From IMG/VR virus record IMGVR_UViG_3300031999_000020, positions 1 to 60,654 of that record: 60,654 bases of DNA; one strand, 5' to 3'. The stretch comes from a virus. The translations under genes and the position numbers were made by a program. Within the stretch, counting starts at the first letter, position 1; the number at the start of each line of letters is the position of its first letter. The notes under the pieces are model-generated. The model was not told the DNA's origin. It worked only from the letters and a program-made list of their open reading frames with translations, and searched no databases. Below are positions 22,900 to 32,686 of this stretch, piece after piece.

Positions 22900-23289
22900 C
22901 TACGCTGCCCAGTCCTGAAACACCGGATCTGTTTCTGGTCCAGGTGGAACATATGTCGCCAGCCACGCAGTGAATATTGGATCAGTTTCGATATGTATGG
23001 GTGGAGGCTGACAAGATGTCTCTAACCAGGATGTGAACCGCGGTTCGCCAAACATGCTTTTGTTGGATATCAATGCATTTGTAGCACGACATGACAGTTT
23101 AAGCAGTGTCTTTCGAAACAGCTGCTCACTGTTGCAAATCTTATCCAATTCTTCTTTGCTTGGAACAGCATCAGTGCTGCGCAGAAAATCAGCCAGTTGA
23201 TAATACAGCGTCAGCATTGACCGGCGGAACTCATGCGGGTCTTGGTACAGTGTTGGGTCCGTGCTGCATGGTTCCGGCGCCTTGGTCAC
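22900..23289 (-). CDS. Hypothetical protein, last gene of the virion operon
   Basis: A 129-residue protein (MTKAPEPCSTDPTLYQDPHE) with a helical middle (RSMLTLYYQLADFLRSTDAV) and two similar tail segments, PRFTSWLETSCQPPPIHIET and PIFTAWLATYVPPGPETD, an internal repeat. It overlaps the giant upstream gene as ATGA. It is probably a virion or assembly protein because of its position. Confidence 0.6.
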   Translation of the reverse strand: MTKAPEPCSTDPTLYQDPHEFRRSMLTLYYQLADFLRSTDAVPSKEELDKICNSEQLFRKTLLKLSCRATNALISNKSMFGEPRFTSWLETSCQPPPIHIETDPIFTAWLATYVPPGPETDPVFQDWAA

Positions 23290-26200
23290 TCAGTAGCCCC
23301 CCGAAGAGACAGCTCACGTGCGGCCTGTGCTTCAGACTTGGCTTTGGCTGTCTGTTGTTTACGCAGTGCTTGCGCAGCGGCTTTCCACCCGGACGAGGGC
23401 ACATTGACAGGTTCACCGCGCAGAATATCGAGTCCGAGCGTTAACAGCCCGTTTTTTTCTTGCTTCATTTCTTCGCGCGTAGTCTGGTCTACTTCAAAGT
23501 GCAGCATCTGATTTAAGTAGGAAAGATTCGTATTTATTTTTTCAAGCTTCTTCCGGGTTTGCGCTTCTTCTGCCGTCTCGCCTGCGCTGTTCTCGCGGGC
23601 GTCAAACAGGCCATTAAAGAATAATCTAGAGCTGTTGTCCATAACATTATTTTTAGTTCCCGTGCGCGCCGAGAGCAGAAACCCCCAAATACTCCTGTTC
23701 TGGTCTATGTTTTCAGATGCCAGCAACTTATCACCCAGCTGCCAGTACCGCTGCGCTGCGGGGAGCATAGCGCGGAAAACATGATCCCAGCGTATCGGAG
23801 ATCCGCCAAACATATGGGCCGCTTTCTTAGCAAACGATGTTGTGTACTCAGTTGCCTGTTCTTCCAGTTTCCTATAATTGATGTTCGGAGGTACGATATA
23901 TCTATCAAATGTACGATCCCAGTTCTCAAGTTGCGCAGCCGTCTCTTTTAGTACTGGACCAGCCAAATCAAGGACAGACCTCACAGGAGATAGTTGTTGG
24001 CCGAAATATGCCGCGGCTGTGTCTTTTATCTCAGGGCGAAGATTCGGATCTTTCGACATCCCGTTTCCAATAGCCTGTCCTAGCCCCCAGCCGAAACCAG
24101 TCCATTCATCAAGCGCTATAGCAAAAGGTTTAATCGTATTTCCAAACTTACCCGCAAACCAGGCTTGCTTGACCTTAGCATCAATCGGGGTTTCTTTGTA
24201 CCACTGCTCCTCACTGTGTGCGATTGCGTGATAAATACCCAGCGCGAGCCCGCTGGCGACCAAAGTCGCCATCTTCTTTGGATTGCGTTTAATATCTGAC
24301 GGTATACGCTCAAGGCCCGCGATACCAGCAGTAAAGAACGGAACTCCCATATTAACTACGCGCGTCCAGGAACCTTGCCGGCCGAAGTTTGTAGTACCGC
24401 GCTGAAACGCCGCAGCTACTTCCACCGCTTCCAGGGGACTAAGCGGGTCGTTTGGGCCTTTCTTCATGTCTTCCATTACCATGCGCGCAACCGCCGTGCG
24501 TGTAGAGAGTTCTGAAGCCGACCCCAAAGCTTCAATCGCGTTTAATGTGTGTTCCCAGGTTCGAAGTACGGTTCCGGTATATTTGCCTTCAGCTTCGACG
24601 CCGAGATGACGCTGAGTGCCTAAGTTAGTGGCATGTTCAAGACCCATGCCAACAAAACGCGCAAAGTAACTATCATCCTTAGTGCGCCCTGCGTAGAACT
24701 GCGCTTGATCTATCAGACCGGCGCCCATGTGATGTCCGAGTCGCAGTAAATCTTCAGCGCCGATTCCTTGCGTATCCAGCCAACGGTACGCTGTCGGCCC
24801 GTCACGCATAAGATTCTTCATCTGAAATGGAAGAGAAAGAGACGTGGCAAACGTGCGTACCGCCGCAGCCGGCGTCTTAACAAAGATTTTAAATAGTGGA
24901 TGATAAGTAAACGCTGGAAGCTCGTCCTTAACGGCCTTCTGAAACGCCCGGCTGGTTTCAAAAAACCTTAGCTTTCCATCTTTATCCATGACCGAGAAAT
25001 ACGAAAATCCTTGCTTTCCTTCTTTTGCTGCGATCCAGGGATCAAGGAAGTTTACCATCGCCTCCGAAATGCGCCCGCGATGTTCCGTGTATTCGGCGCC
25101 GAGGTCGGCTTTTATCTTCGCCTGCAGCAACTTACCTGCCTCTACTGCGCGCGTACCTGTAAGCTCATGCACTATATGCCCAACTGCAGCAAGCGGTGCC
25201 ATATCCATGCGAGCCACAGTATTAGAGAGCACGGCGCGCTGGCCTGCGTGTTTGTACATGCCGATAATCGAGGGACCCCAGGTAAGTCTAGGGTCAATTG
25301 CCGGCATGGAACTACCCTGTAGCGCTCTGTATGATTTGATTTTAGAATATTCCTCGCCCATCATCGGAACCCACATACCGTCTTCCGGTCGAGCGGAGAA
25401 CTGTATTACTTCAGATAGTCTTGGATCTATTTTATGCGCATTTTCTAACGCCTCTAAGTTCCCTGCGCGCTGGTGAGCAACAGCCGCGCGGCTATCTGGA
25501 CTCATGCTTGCGATATTATTATTCTGGTGCGCCACCCAGGTATCGTAGTTATGTACCGCTTGTCTAATATTGTTATCGGACATCCCCTCACGTACAATTG
25601 ACAGCGCGTCCTCAATGTTCCAGCCGCGCATCGCAAGTCCTTTAGCCGCATAACCGGCTAACGCGCGCCTGGCCATAAGCACGCCGATAAGCGGAGTTTC
25701 CTTCTTTTTACCCACGCTCTTTATGACCTGATGCAGATTGAGCATTCCGCGAAGCGATTCGTCGTAATGCCCATCTGCGTAAACGGGCCGCCCTGTGACT
25801 TCATTTAATCCAAACGCGGCCCATCGCTGATTCGTTTCCATCTGATCCAAGAGCTTAGGGGGGATGTCTTTTGGTTCAAGAAGCCCATACGCAACTGCAG
25901 CGTCGATGTATTCCTGCGTACCTTTATCGTGGCGCCCAAGTTCTTGATATCGCTGCCAGAACCGCTCTGCAACCCAGGGAAGATTAGCCTTTTCGGCAGC
26001 TTTACTAAGCTTTGACTGGGGCTTTCGCGCAGCTTGCATATCACGGAAGTTACTTGAACTTTGGTCATAGTACTTGAACATTTCTTTATGCAAAGCTTCA
26101 AGTCTGGTCCACGCTTCAGGGCGCTCCTGTCTAAACTTACCATCAAACCAGTTGTCCACCTCTTTCCTGGTAGGCTGCTCGGTAAGCCTATGCTCCATCC

Positions 26201-29200
26201 ACATCGCAAAGCCTTCTCGCAGCTGCGATTCCGGATTCACAACTTCGCGGCCGTAGTCTAACTCATAGTGGTTGGCGAGTGCAGCCTTAACTTTGTTTGG
26301 AATATCGCTATAGTCGGAGCCGGTCTTATATTTGGAAACAAACACCGAGTCGAACACATGTCCGGCCAGTTCGTGCGCCAATGATTTGACATCTTCGTAT
26401 TTACCGACTTTCCCTAGCGATGCCATCCGATCCAAAAAACCGACAAAGCCGCGCGGCATACTGCCGCCGAAATGAACCCGTACGTCGCGGTCAAGCCATT
26501 TAGAAAACTTCAGAATATGCTCGGTTAACGTCTTAGGTGATAGCTTCTCTGTGCCGATGCCGGAGTGCTGCGGCTTGTTTGTATTCCAAAGTTCCTCGGG
26601 ACGGTCCTGCGGCGGACTCTTTACCAGCCGTGATCGGTCAGCAGAGGAGAGCGTTTCAGGGCGCCCTTCCAAAGAGGCGGAGTATTCGGCGTTGGTCATG
26701 TCTGCGGGTTTAGCATCAAGCGCCGATTCGACTACCGGGCTCCCTGCGGCTACGGTCTTTTTTACCTTCCCTTTCTTCCCAGTAGCTTTCACTGGCTCCG
26801 CAAACCCCTGCGGTGGCTCAGGCACACTCATTACTTTGTCTGCCCACTCAGACACCATAGTGAGCTTCTCGTCAAACGATTTCTTTCTAAGTCCAGGGAA
26901 CTCCTTATTGATGGCCTCTTCGATAAACTTAGATCGCGGTTTTTCCTGTGAGGCCGCCCCCGGCTCAAGCTTGGCTTTCGGCGCTTCAGGTTTGAGCTTG
27001 CCTGAAATAATGTCTTTAAACATCTGCGCTTTCGACCGTGCCGCGCCGAGCATATCCAATTTCTGACTATCTGCCAGTCCTTTGTGCGCAGGAAACTGCT
27101 TATTGAACTCTGCAATCGTCGCGTACTCACCGTCGGTACGATTCGAATGTACAGCGTCGAAGAAAGACTCATAGGACGCCTGACTTACAAGTCCGTCTTT
27201 AGAGAGCACGTACCATCGTTTATTGTATGGTACGATATGTCGCCCTTCAACTACGACGCCTTTGTCGTAGTCCACACCGGCCGGGGTGCCCTTTAAGCCT
27301 GCAGCGTCGAGGGACAGCCGGTTTGCGTGTTCCTGCCGAACACGATTCGCATCTTTGTCGGTATTGGATTCCGCTTGATTCCTGGCCTCAACTCCAAGTT
27401 TCTCTTTCTTATCGAGCTGGAAGATTAAATTATCTTCAGCAACTCTCCGGGTGCGCATAATAACGCCGGTTGGATGTTCCTCGGCGCCGCCGACCATACG
27501 ATTATAAACAATATTATCGCGCCAGCCCTTATATTTGGCGAGTTCATCGGTCTTTCCGGCAAACGTGCGCCAGTCTCTATAATATGCAGGCTTTGATGGG
27601 TCGGCGGCCTGCCCATCTAAGGTGCCTGCGTAAGTATCAAGCGCGTCCTGCGCTTCTACCCAGTCACTACGCGATGTTTCATAAGCCTTTTGCGGTGAAA
27701 TCTCATGCCAGGTTTTTTCGTATACTTGTTGTTTCTCGCGCGCAATACCCTTTAACCTGTCATATTCCCTAAGCTGCACAGCAAAAGCTTTACCGGCGTC
27801 ACTCGTCCATTTATCCGGATGCCCGGTAACTAGTTCGTTGTACCGAGTAACTATCGCATCGTCGTTTGCTTCAGTCGGTAAGTTGCGGAGTACCTTCTCA
27901 ACAGATGCAATATGCCCATCCACCGCCTCGACTGTATCGCCATCCCGCATTTCCCAGATATGCGGTTGTGTAATTCTAACTGACTTCTTATCAGCGCCGG
28001 GAGTTACTTCCATTCCGGCGTTTACAATAAGCTCGTCCATCGGAAGCATCATCGCTTCTCTAATGGAAAACGTCTCAGCGCCTGTTTCCTGTATCCGATT
28101 AAACTTGGCACCAAGCGCCGTCATTTCTTTATCACTTAGCGGCTTCTCGATAGTAATATCTACATAAGACGTGTCATCAACAGTTGGAATCCGCTGCGTT
28201 CCGGTTGTCTGTCCAGTTTGGCGCGCATTATCATCAAAGTTTTTGATGTTCTGCGCCATCCGTGCGGCCATAGTCTTGGCGTTTTCCACAGTAGTGAACT
28301 TAGAAAACGCGCCGCCGACCGCGCCTGCGATATAGGCGCTGAGCAGTTTGTCCTTTGTGACCACAGAGTGTCCTAGCACATGGCTTGCGGCTGTGCTCTG
28401 CCACCACTGCTGTCCGACCATGATCGGGCCTTCAACGCCCAATGACATCTTGGCCACCCACTTAGCAATTGATGCTGTCTGCTGTCGGCGTCCCAAGCCC
28501 GCAAAAATCGGAGGCGCTGCGAACTTTGAACTCATTACCGCAGCCGAAGCGATAGAGGAAACAAACGCACCGGGAGCCGAATCTAAACCGCCCTTCCATT
28601 GCTGCTCGACGGTGCCGTCTTCATCCGCAACTTCGTGCACACCCATATTCATGCCGATAACAGTGCCGGTCCCCCATTGTGCGGCTAATTCAGCGCCTGC
28701 GCCGAGCCCTTTGACCACGCGTCCGGCAGCGCCCATAACACCGAACATGCCGATGACGTTTCCTATTTGCTCCTCAACCATGTCCAACGTAGGGTGCTTT
28801 GGAACAGGTTTGCCATTCTCGTCTTCAACAACGCGGCCATTATAGTAAAGCAGCGCCTCTTCGCGGTCGCGGTCGATAAAGAAATTAGGCCAGGTTTTAG
28901 CGAATTCTTCCGCAACTGCAGCATACGCCATATTCTTTTGCTTTACGTCTGGGCTCACCCACGCGGCCGGCTCGTACCGCAACGCACCTGTAAGCGGTGA
29001 TATGGCCGTTTCTGTAATCGTACCCGCCAGGCGCCCGACATCCGCTCCGATGTACCGAAGCCACTGTGTGACTGGGCCTCTAGTGCGGTTATTAAAGCCT
29101 TCTAATTCATATGCTTTTGCTTTCTTAAAATACTCGTCCAGCCGGTCGCCGAGCAAAGAGGGGGTTATACCTAACTGAGTCATCTGCTGACGTACATCGG

Positions 29201-30290
29201 ATTCCCAGGTGTCTAGTGTTGCCACCGGGTCAACAGTATCCGCCGGTATTACGGGCAGCTCGCTTATAGAATTCACAATGTCTGCAATTGGTGGGAGCTT
29301 GTCCGGGTCTGTCGCGTTCCATGTGCTTGTAGCCAATTGCTTAACTATAGGCGTAACTTCAGAACTCCAACCGCCTGCGTGATATAATTTGTTCCAAGTA
29401 CTAATCTGATCTGTCGGCTCCATCGCAAGGAATTCGGGTGTACTGACTAATTCACGCGCCTTTTGTTTGAATTCATCTACAGACCCTGGCCCGGAAAACG
29501 GCGCAATTTGTGGGAAATCAGGAATAGCGCGCGGAGCTTGCGCAGGTAACTCTAATCTACTATCAGGCTCATCTGGAATCGCAGGCTGCGCGGCCGGGTC
29601 TTCCTGCGCTACGTTGGCGTACTTAGCGCCCGGAGCAAGTTCATCAGCGTACGCTTTATTCGCTGAGAAAAAGTCAAACTCGCCGCCGAGCACTCCGTCT
29701 TCAGCGCTTCCGTCTGCTGCGTCTGCCATCTCTGTTGGTGCCGACCGGGAACCTCCGGCTGTGGGTTCAGCGGCGGTGAAGTCCGTAAGCGCGTCTTTAC
29801 GCTCGGCAGACAGCCCACGGCGTGCAGGTCCGATAAACTTTCCTTCTGTGTCCGCTTGATCTCCATAATCACCCATTGCATTTGGATTTTTTTTTTCTCT
29901 AGCTAAAACGCTTGGAACATAATCGTAAGTTTCTTTCGGAAATCCCTTTAAAGATGAAATGCCAGCGAAGCTTTTATCGGCTGTTTGTTCAAGCCATTTA
30001 TCAACATTGCCTGAGCCGTAATTGTATGCCGCCAGCGCTAGTTCCCTATCGCCATGATACTGCACGTTTAAATCAGAAAGTAATACGCGCGCGGCATTTC
30101 GCGCATCAGCCTCGTCTCGAATATTTGCATCTTTAGGGATTTTGCCTTGACGCTTTAAGCTGTTAAACGTGCTCGGCATGAACTGATAAGGACCCTCTGC
30201 ACCTGCGGAACTTACAGCGTTTACATCGCCGCCGCTCTCCTGTTCGCGCACAGCATCAAGCAAATCATCAGTTACCGCGTCTTCGTACAT
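23286..30290 (-). CDS. Giant internal virion protein with N-terminal lytic transglycosylase
   Basis: A 2334-residue protein. Residues 5-95 are an SLT transglycosylase domain: AVREQESGGDVNAVSSAGAE with the catalytic Glu, GPYQFMPSTF and LALAAYNYGSGNVDKW. Hydrophobic helical stretches occur near 520-570 (IGMFGVMGAAGRVVKGLGAG) and near 1990 (MATLVASGLALGIYHAIAHS). Near residue 1300, VKSLAHELAGHVFD looks like a metal-protease motif with an extra residue. The layout resembles T7 gp16-like and 'polyvalent' ejection proteins that are injected to breach peptidoglycan and span the envelope. It is the largest gene of the window, in the internal-virion block. Confidence 0.8.
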   Translation of the reverse strand: MYEDAVTDDLLDAVREQESGGDVNAVSSAGAEGPYQFMPSTFNSLKRQGKIPKDANIRDEADARNAARVLLSDLNVQYHGDRELALAAYNYGSGNVDKWLEQTADKSFAGISSLKGFPKETYDYVPSVLAREKKNPNAMGDYGDQADTEGKFIGPARRGLSAERKDALTDFTAAEPTAGGSRSAPTEMADAADGSAEDGVLGGEFDFFSANKAYADELAPGAKYANVAQEDPAAQPAIPDEPDSRLELPAQAPRAIPDFPQIAPFSGPGSVDEFKQKARELVSTPEFLAMEPTDQISTWNKLYHAGGWSSEVTPIVKQLATSTWNATDPDKLPPIADIVNSISELPVIPADTVDPVATLDTWESDVRQQMTQLGITPSLLGDRLDEYFKKAKAYELEGFNNRTRGPVTQWLRYIGADVGRLAGTITETAISPLTGALRYEPAAWVSPDVKQKNMAYAAVAEEFAKTWPNFFIDRDREEALLYYNGRVVEDENGKPVPKHPTLDMVEEQIGNVIGMFGVMGAAGRVVKGLGAGAELAAQWGTGTVIGMNMGVHEVADEDGTVEQQWKGGLDSAPGAFVSSIASAAVMSSKFAAPPIFAGLGRRQQTASIAKWVAKMSLGVEGPIMVGQQWWQSTAASHVLGHSVVTKDKLLSAYIAGAVGGAFSKFTTVENAKTMAARMAQNIKNFDDNARQTGQTTGTQRIPTVDDTSYVDITIEKPLSDKEMTALGAKFNRIQETGAETFSIREAMMLPMDELIVNAGMEVTPGADKKSVRITQPHIWEMRDGDTVEAVDGHIASVEKVLRNLPTEANDDAIVTRYNELVTGHPDKWTSDAGKAFAVQLREYDRLKGIAREKQQVYEKTWHEISPQKAYETSRSDWVEAQDALDTYAGTLDGQAADPSKPAYYRDWRTFAGKTDELAKYKGWRDNIVYNRMVGGAEEHPTGVIMRTRRVAEDNLIFQLDKKEKLGVEARNQAESNTDKDANRVRQEHANRLSLDAAGLKGTPAGVDYDKGVVVEGRHIVPYNKRWYVLSKDGLVSQASYESFFDAVHSNRTDGEYATIAEFNKQFPAHKGLADSQKLDMLGAARSKAQMFKDIISGKLKPEAPKAKLEPGAASQEKPRSKFIEEAINKEFPGLRKKSFDEKLTMVSEWADKVMSVPEPPQGFAEPVKATGKKGKVKKTVAAGSPVVESALDAKPADMTNAEYSASLEGRPETLSSADRSRLVKSPPQDRPEELWNTNKPQHSGIGTEKLSPKTLTEHILKFSKWLDRDVRVHFGGSMPRGFVGFLDRMASLGKVGKYEDVKSLAHELAGHVFDSVFVSKYKTGSDYSDIPNKVKAALANHYELDYGREVVNPESQLREGFAMWMEHRLTEQPTRKEVDNWFDGKFRQERPEAWTRLEALHKEMFKYYDQSSSNFRDMQAARKPQSKLSKAAEKANLPWVAERFWQRYQELGRHDKGTQEYIDAAVAYGLLEPKDIPPKLLDQMETNQRWAAFGLNEVTGRPVYADGHYDESLRGMLNLHQVIKSVGKKKETPLIGVLMARRALAGYAAKGLAMRGWNIEDALSIVREGMSDNNIRQAVHNYDTWVAHQNNNIASMSPDSRAAVAHQRAGNLEALENAHKIDPRLSEVIQFSARPEDGMWVPMMGEEYSKIKSYRALQGSSMPAIDPRLTWGPSIIGMYKHAGQRAVLSNTVARMDMAPLAAVGHIVHELTGTRAVEAGKLLQAKIKADLGAEYTEHRGRISEAMVNFLDPWIAAKEGKQGFSYFSVMDKDGKLRFFETSRAFQKAVKDELPAFTYHPLFKIFVKTPAAAVRTFATSLSLPFQMKNLMRDGPTAYRWLDTQGIGAEDLLRLGHHMGAGLIDQAQFYAGRTKDDSYFARFVGMGLEHATNLGTQRHLGVEAEGKYTGTVLRTWEHTLNAIEALGSASELSTRTAVARMVMEDMKKGPNDPLSPLEAVEVAAAFQRGTTNFGRQGSWTRVVNMGVPFFTAGIAGLERIPSDIKRNPKKMATLVASGLALGIYHAIAHSEEQWYKETPIDAKVKQAWFAGKFGNTIKPFAIALDEWTGFGWGLGQAIGNGMSKDPNLRPEIKDTAAAYFGQQLSPVRSVLDLAGPVLKETAAQLENWDRTFDRYIVPPNINYRKLEEQATEYTTSFAKKAAHMFGGSPIRWDHVFRAMLPAAQRYWQLGDKLLASENIDQNRSIWGFLLSARTGTKNNVMDNSSRLFFNGLFDARENSAGETAEEAQTRKKLEKINTNLSYLNQMLHFEVDQTTREEMKQEKNGLLTLGLDILRGEPVNVPSSGWKAAAQALRKQQTAKAKSEAQAARELSLRGATE

Positions 30291-31927
30291 TACTCACCTA
30301 TCTCGCCCAAAAGCGTATCGCCGAGGTCAGACCGATTACGCACTGCCTGCGCTTTAGCTGTCTGGCGCGCATACCAGGCGCTAGTAATTCCACGTAGATC
30401 ATTTATGATAACACGTCTTTGTTCCCGCAGATACAGTTCAAATGGGGTCTTAACCGGCGCCAGTGTTCGTTCCGGATTTGCCCAGTTGAGAAACGAATCC
30501 GCCACAGAGCCCGGTAAAGGCAATATCCATGGCTGCAAACTGTCGTTATATGCTGTAACCCGAGCAGCAGTATACGCACTCCGCACGACCGGACTCTTAA
30601 ATCTATCTACCGCTATCCCGTTGACCAGTGTATCAAAATGCGCGATAGGCATCCGGCTAAAGACATCTTGTGTGCGTAATTCAGGTTTAGCCAAATAATC
30701 GTTAACATAACCCTGTAACTCAGCGAGTGGTCTTTTCAAGTACTGCGTCGTCTGAGGGCTCAGCCGTAACTGCGTCTGGACCGCCTCTTCAAACGTCGCG
30801 GGAGGACGCTGCGTCTGTCCGGTAGATGGCTGTGCAGCCCCGGCACGGCCGCCTTGCGGTCCAGCATTTGTCGGGTTTCGAAGTTCTTGTATCTTCTGCT
30901 GGTAAACAGAGCCGCTCAGTGCAAGTTGCGCTTCTTGCAACTTCTGAATATCTTTCTTGTCTGCTTCGTTGACCGTTGCGATCAGTCTTTCTCGTCCAGT
31001 CTTAGGATCAATATATGCATATTCCGTAAGCGGATCAGTCGATGATGGCACATACCGCGGATTTGGTACTTTATTGCCCACTTCGTCGGTCTGATAAAAG
31101 CTGTCAGTCCCCACCTTCCACTGCTTAGCATGATTCATAACTAAACTAGGAACGTCTTCTTTAGTTAATTTAAATTTACTTAAATTTAGCGCTCGAAGCC
31201 CATCATTTGTAGTCTCGGCTGTATCCACTAACTGCTTATAGGCCGGACCATTCTTTTTGATATTGTTTGCATGCGCTGCGCTTAAACTCTCTATCTGCAG
31301 CTCTGTTCCCACACGCTGACGTGTAGCTGGGTCTATATCTTGCCTCTGTAGAATACTACCCAGAAGTTGCGCGCGTGCGCCTGGACGCTGGCTGAACAAG
31401 TCATTAAAATCTGTACCAAACGCTGCGTTTACAAGTTCGTCTGCGGTCGTGTCCTTACTGCGTGTAAGCGTCTTATAATCATTTGCTTGTTTGAACGTGT
31501 CTGCTTGATACTGAGCCTGCTCCCGTGTGGCTTTTAACTGTTCAAGTTTAGTATCAGCAATCGTCTGTTCGTTAGTTTTCGCATACTTGAGATTAATATC
31601 TGTAATATCATTCTGCGCCTGAGCAGTATCTACGCGTGTCTGTGCGAGTTGATTCGCGCGCTCAATACTCTCCGGTGACGCCGCATTCTGCGCTATCGCG
31701 GCCTGAGCCTGTGCTCCCTGAATCTTAGCCTTATTAAGTTCAATCTGCTGAAAGCCGGAATAAATATCCAGTCCAGTTTGAATACCTTTTATACCGCCCT
31801 GAATGAGTGCAGTTGTAGTAGATGGCAGCGCATTACCGGCGTTTATTCCAGCGTTTGCTGCCTGTGGATAGAGGTTAATATCAACCGGCGCCTGCGGGTA
31901 TGGGGTAAAGATATCATAGCCGGCCAT
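30290..31927 (-). CDS. Internal virion protein candidate, helical
   Basis: A 545-residue protein, Gln/Ala-rich and strongly helical (NKAKIQGAQAQAAIAQNAAS; TKLEQLKATREQAQYQADTF), with proline-rich linkers. The start MAGYDIFTPYPQAPVDINLY is non-helical. Such proteins between tail and giant ejection proteins are usually ejection-core components in podoviruses. It overlaps the giant gene by one base (TAATG). There is no enzyme motif. Confidence 0.65.
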   Translation of the reverse strand: MAGYDIFTPYPQAPVDINLYPQAANAGINAGNALPSTTTALIQGGIKGIQTGLDIYSGFQQIELNKAKIQGAQAQAAIAQNAASPESIERANQLAQTRVDTAQAQNDITDINLKYAKTNEQTIADTKLEQLKATREQAQYQADTFKQANDYKTLTRSKDTTADELVNAAFGTDFNDLFSQRPGARAQLLGSILQRQDIDPATRQRVGTELQIESLSAAHANNIKKNGPAYKQLVDTAETTNDGLRALNLSKFKLTKEDVPSLVMNHAKQWKVGTDSFYQTDEVGNKVPNPRYVPSSTDPLTEYAYIDPKTGRERLIATVNEADKKDIQKLQEAQLALSGSVYQQKIQELRNPTNAGPQGGRAGAAQPSTGQTQRPPATFEEAVQTQLRLSPQTTQYLKRPLAELQGYVNDYLAKPELRTQDVFSRMPIAHFDTLVNGIAVDRFKSPVVRSAYTAARVTAYNDSLQPWILPLPGSVADSFLNWANPERTLAPVKTPFELYLREQRRVIINDLRGITSAWYARQTAKAQAVRNRSDLGDTLLGEIGE

Positions 31928-32302
31928 TTAACGTACCGCCTTGCCGAATTTCATTCGATTACGCGCTTTAACTTGGTTCTTCGTCGATGTCGTAGGTGCT
32001 ACCTTTGCCGCCCGTTTCTCGGCCGCAATTTTAAGTCCCTTATCCTTAGCCGATATGAGCGTTTGCGCCAGTTTAAAAGAATCGGGATCAAACACTAAAT
32101 CGGCCGCATGCTGCATTCCACGAAGGTCCGCTTCATTAAACCGCTTTTCAGAAAACCCCTGATTAATCAACTGATACGCATCTGCTTTGGACTTAATCCC
32201 TTTAGACGCGAACAGTTTCCGCATGCTGGTCATGCCGATTTTGAACTTCGCGGGGTCTAACATATCCGGCGAAGTACCCGACATCATATTTGTCTTAGCC
32301 AT
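31928..32302 (-). CDS. Small virion-operon protein
   Basis: A 124-residue basic protein (KFKIGMTSMRKLFASKGIKS; KAAEKRAAKVAPTTSTKNQV). It lies between two internal-virion candidates with one-base gaps. Helical predictions dominate; no family is recognised. Confidence 0.6.
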   Translation of the reverse strand: MAKTNMMSGTSPDMLDPAKFKIGMTSMRKLFASKGIKSKADAYQLINQGFSEKRFNEADLRGMQHAADLVFDPDSFKLAQTLISAKDKGLKIAAEKRAAKVAPTTSTKNQVKARNRMKFGKAVR

Positions 32303-32303
32303 A

Positions 32304-32681
32304 TTATGCTGACTTCCCAGGCATCAAATGTCCAAATAACTTATAAAGCGGATTTATCTGGCGATCCGCGTGTTCTAATTTATCCACAGTTCCCGGCCAA
32401 TGTTTCTCTGCAAACCCACGAAACATACCAACCAGACCACCGGTAAAGTAATCACCAACCCCCTGCGCACCGGCAAGCGCCACCTGTTGCGCCTGCTCCT
32501 CGCCGCTCTTAGTGGGATCAGGACTGCGCACAGAATTAATGAATTGCGGAATGTCCTGCGCTGCCGACGCCCAACTGCCACCCCCGCCAGCGCCGACGCT
32601 TGCTTGGTCGATTCCTGCGTCTGTACCGCCGCCGATCATGCGCCCAAGCGCTATCTGAATAAACTGATTTAGAAAATCCAT
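32304..32681 (-). CDS. Small virion-operon protein, glycine-rich
   Basis: A 125-residue protein starting MDFLNQFIQIALGRMIGGGT, with a glycine-rich patch (GAGGGGSWASAAQD) and amphipathic helices (GLVGMFRGFAEKHWPGTVDK). It could be a membrane-active ejection component. Its start lies 5 bases from the preceding gene's stop. Confidence 0.55.
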   Translation of the reverse strand: MDFLNQFIQIALGRMIGGGTDAGIDQASVGAGGGGSWASAAQDIPQFINSVRSPDPTKSGEEQAQQVALAGAQGVGDYFTGGLVGMFRGFAEKHWPGTVDKLEHADRQINPLYKLFGHLMPGKSA

Positions 32682-32686
32682 GCCTA

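Noticed and set aside
32380-32388. Perfect DnaA box TTATCCACA
   Set aside because: A single copy inside a virion coding sequence, not near the iterons; likely chance.
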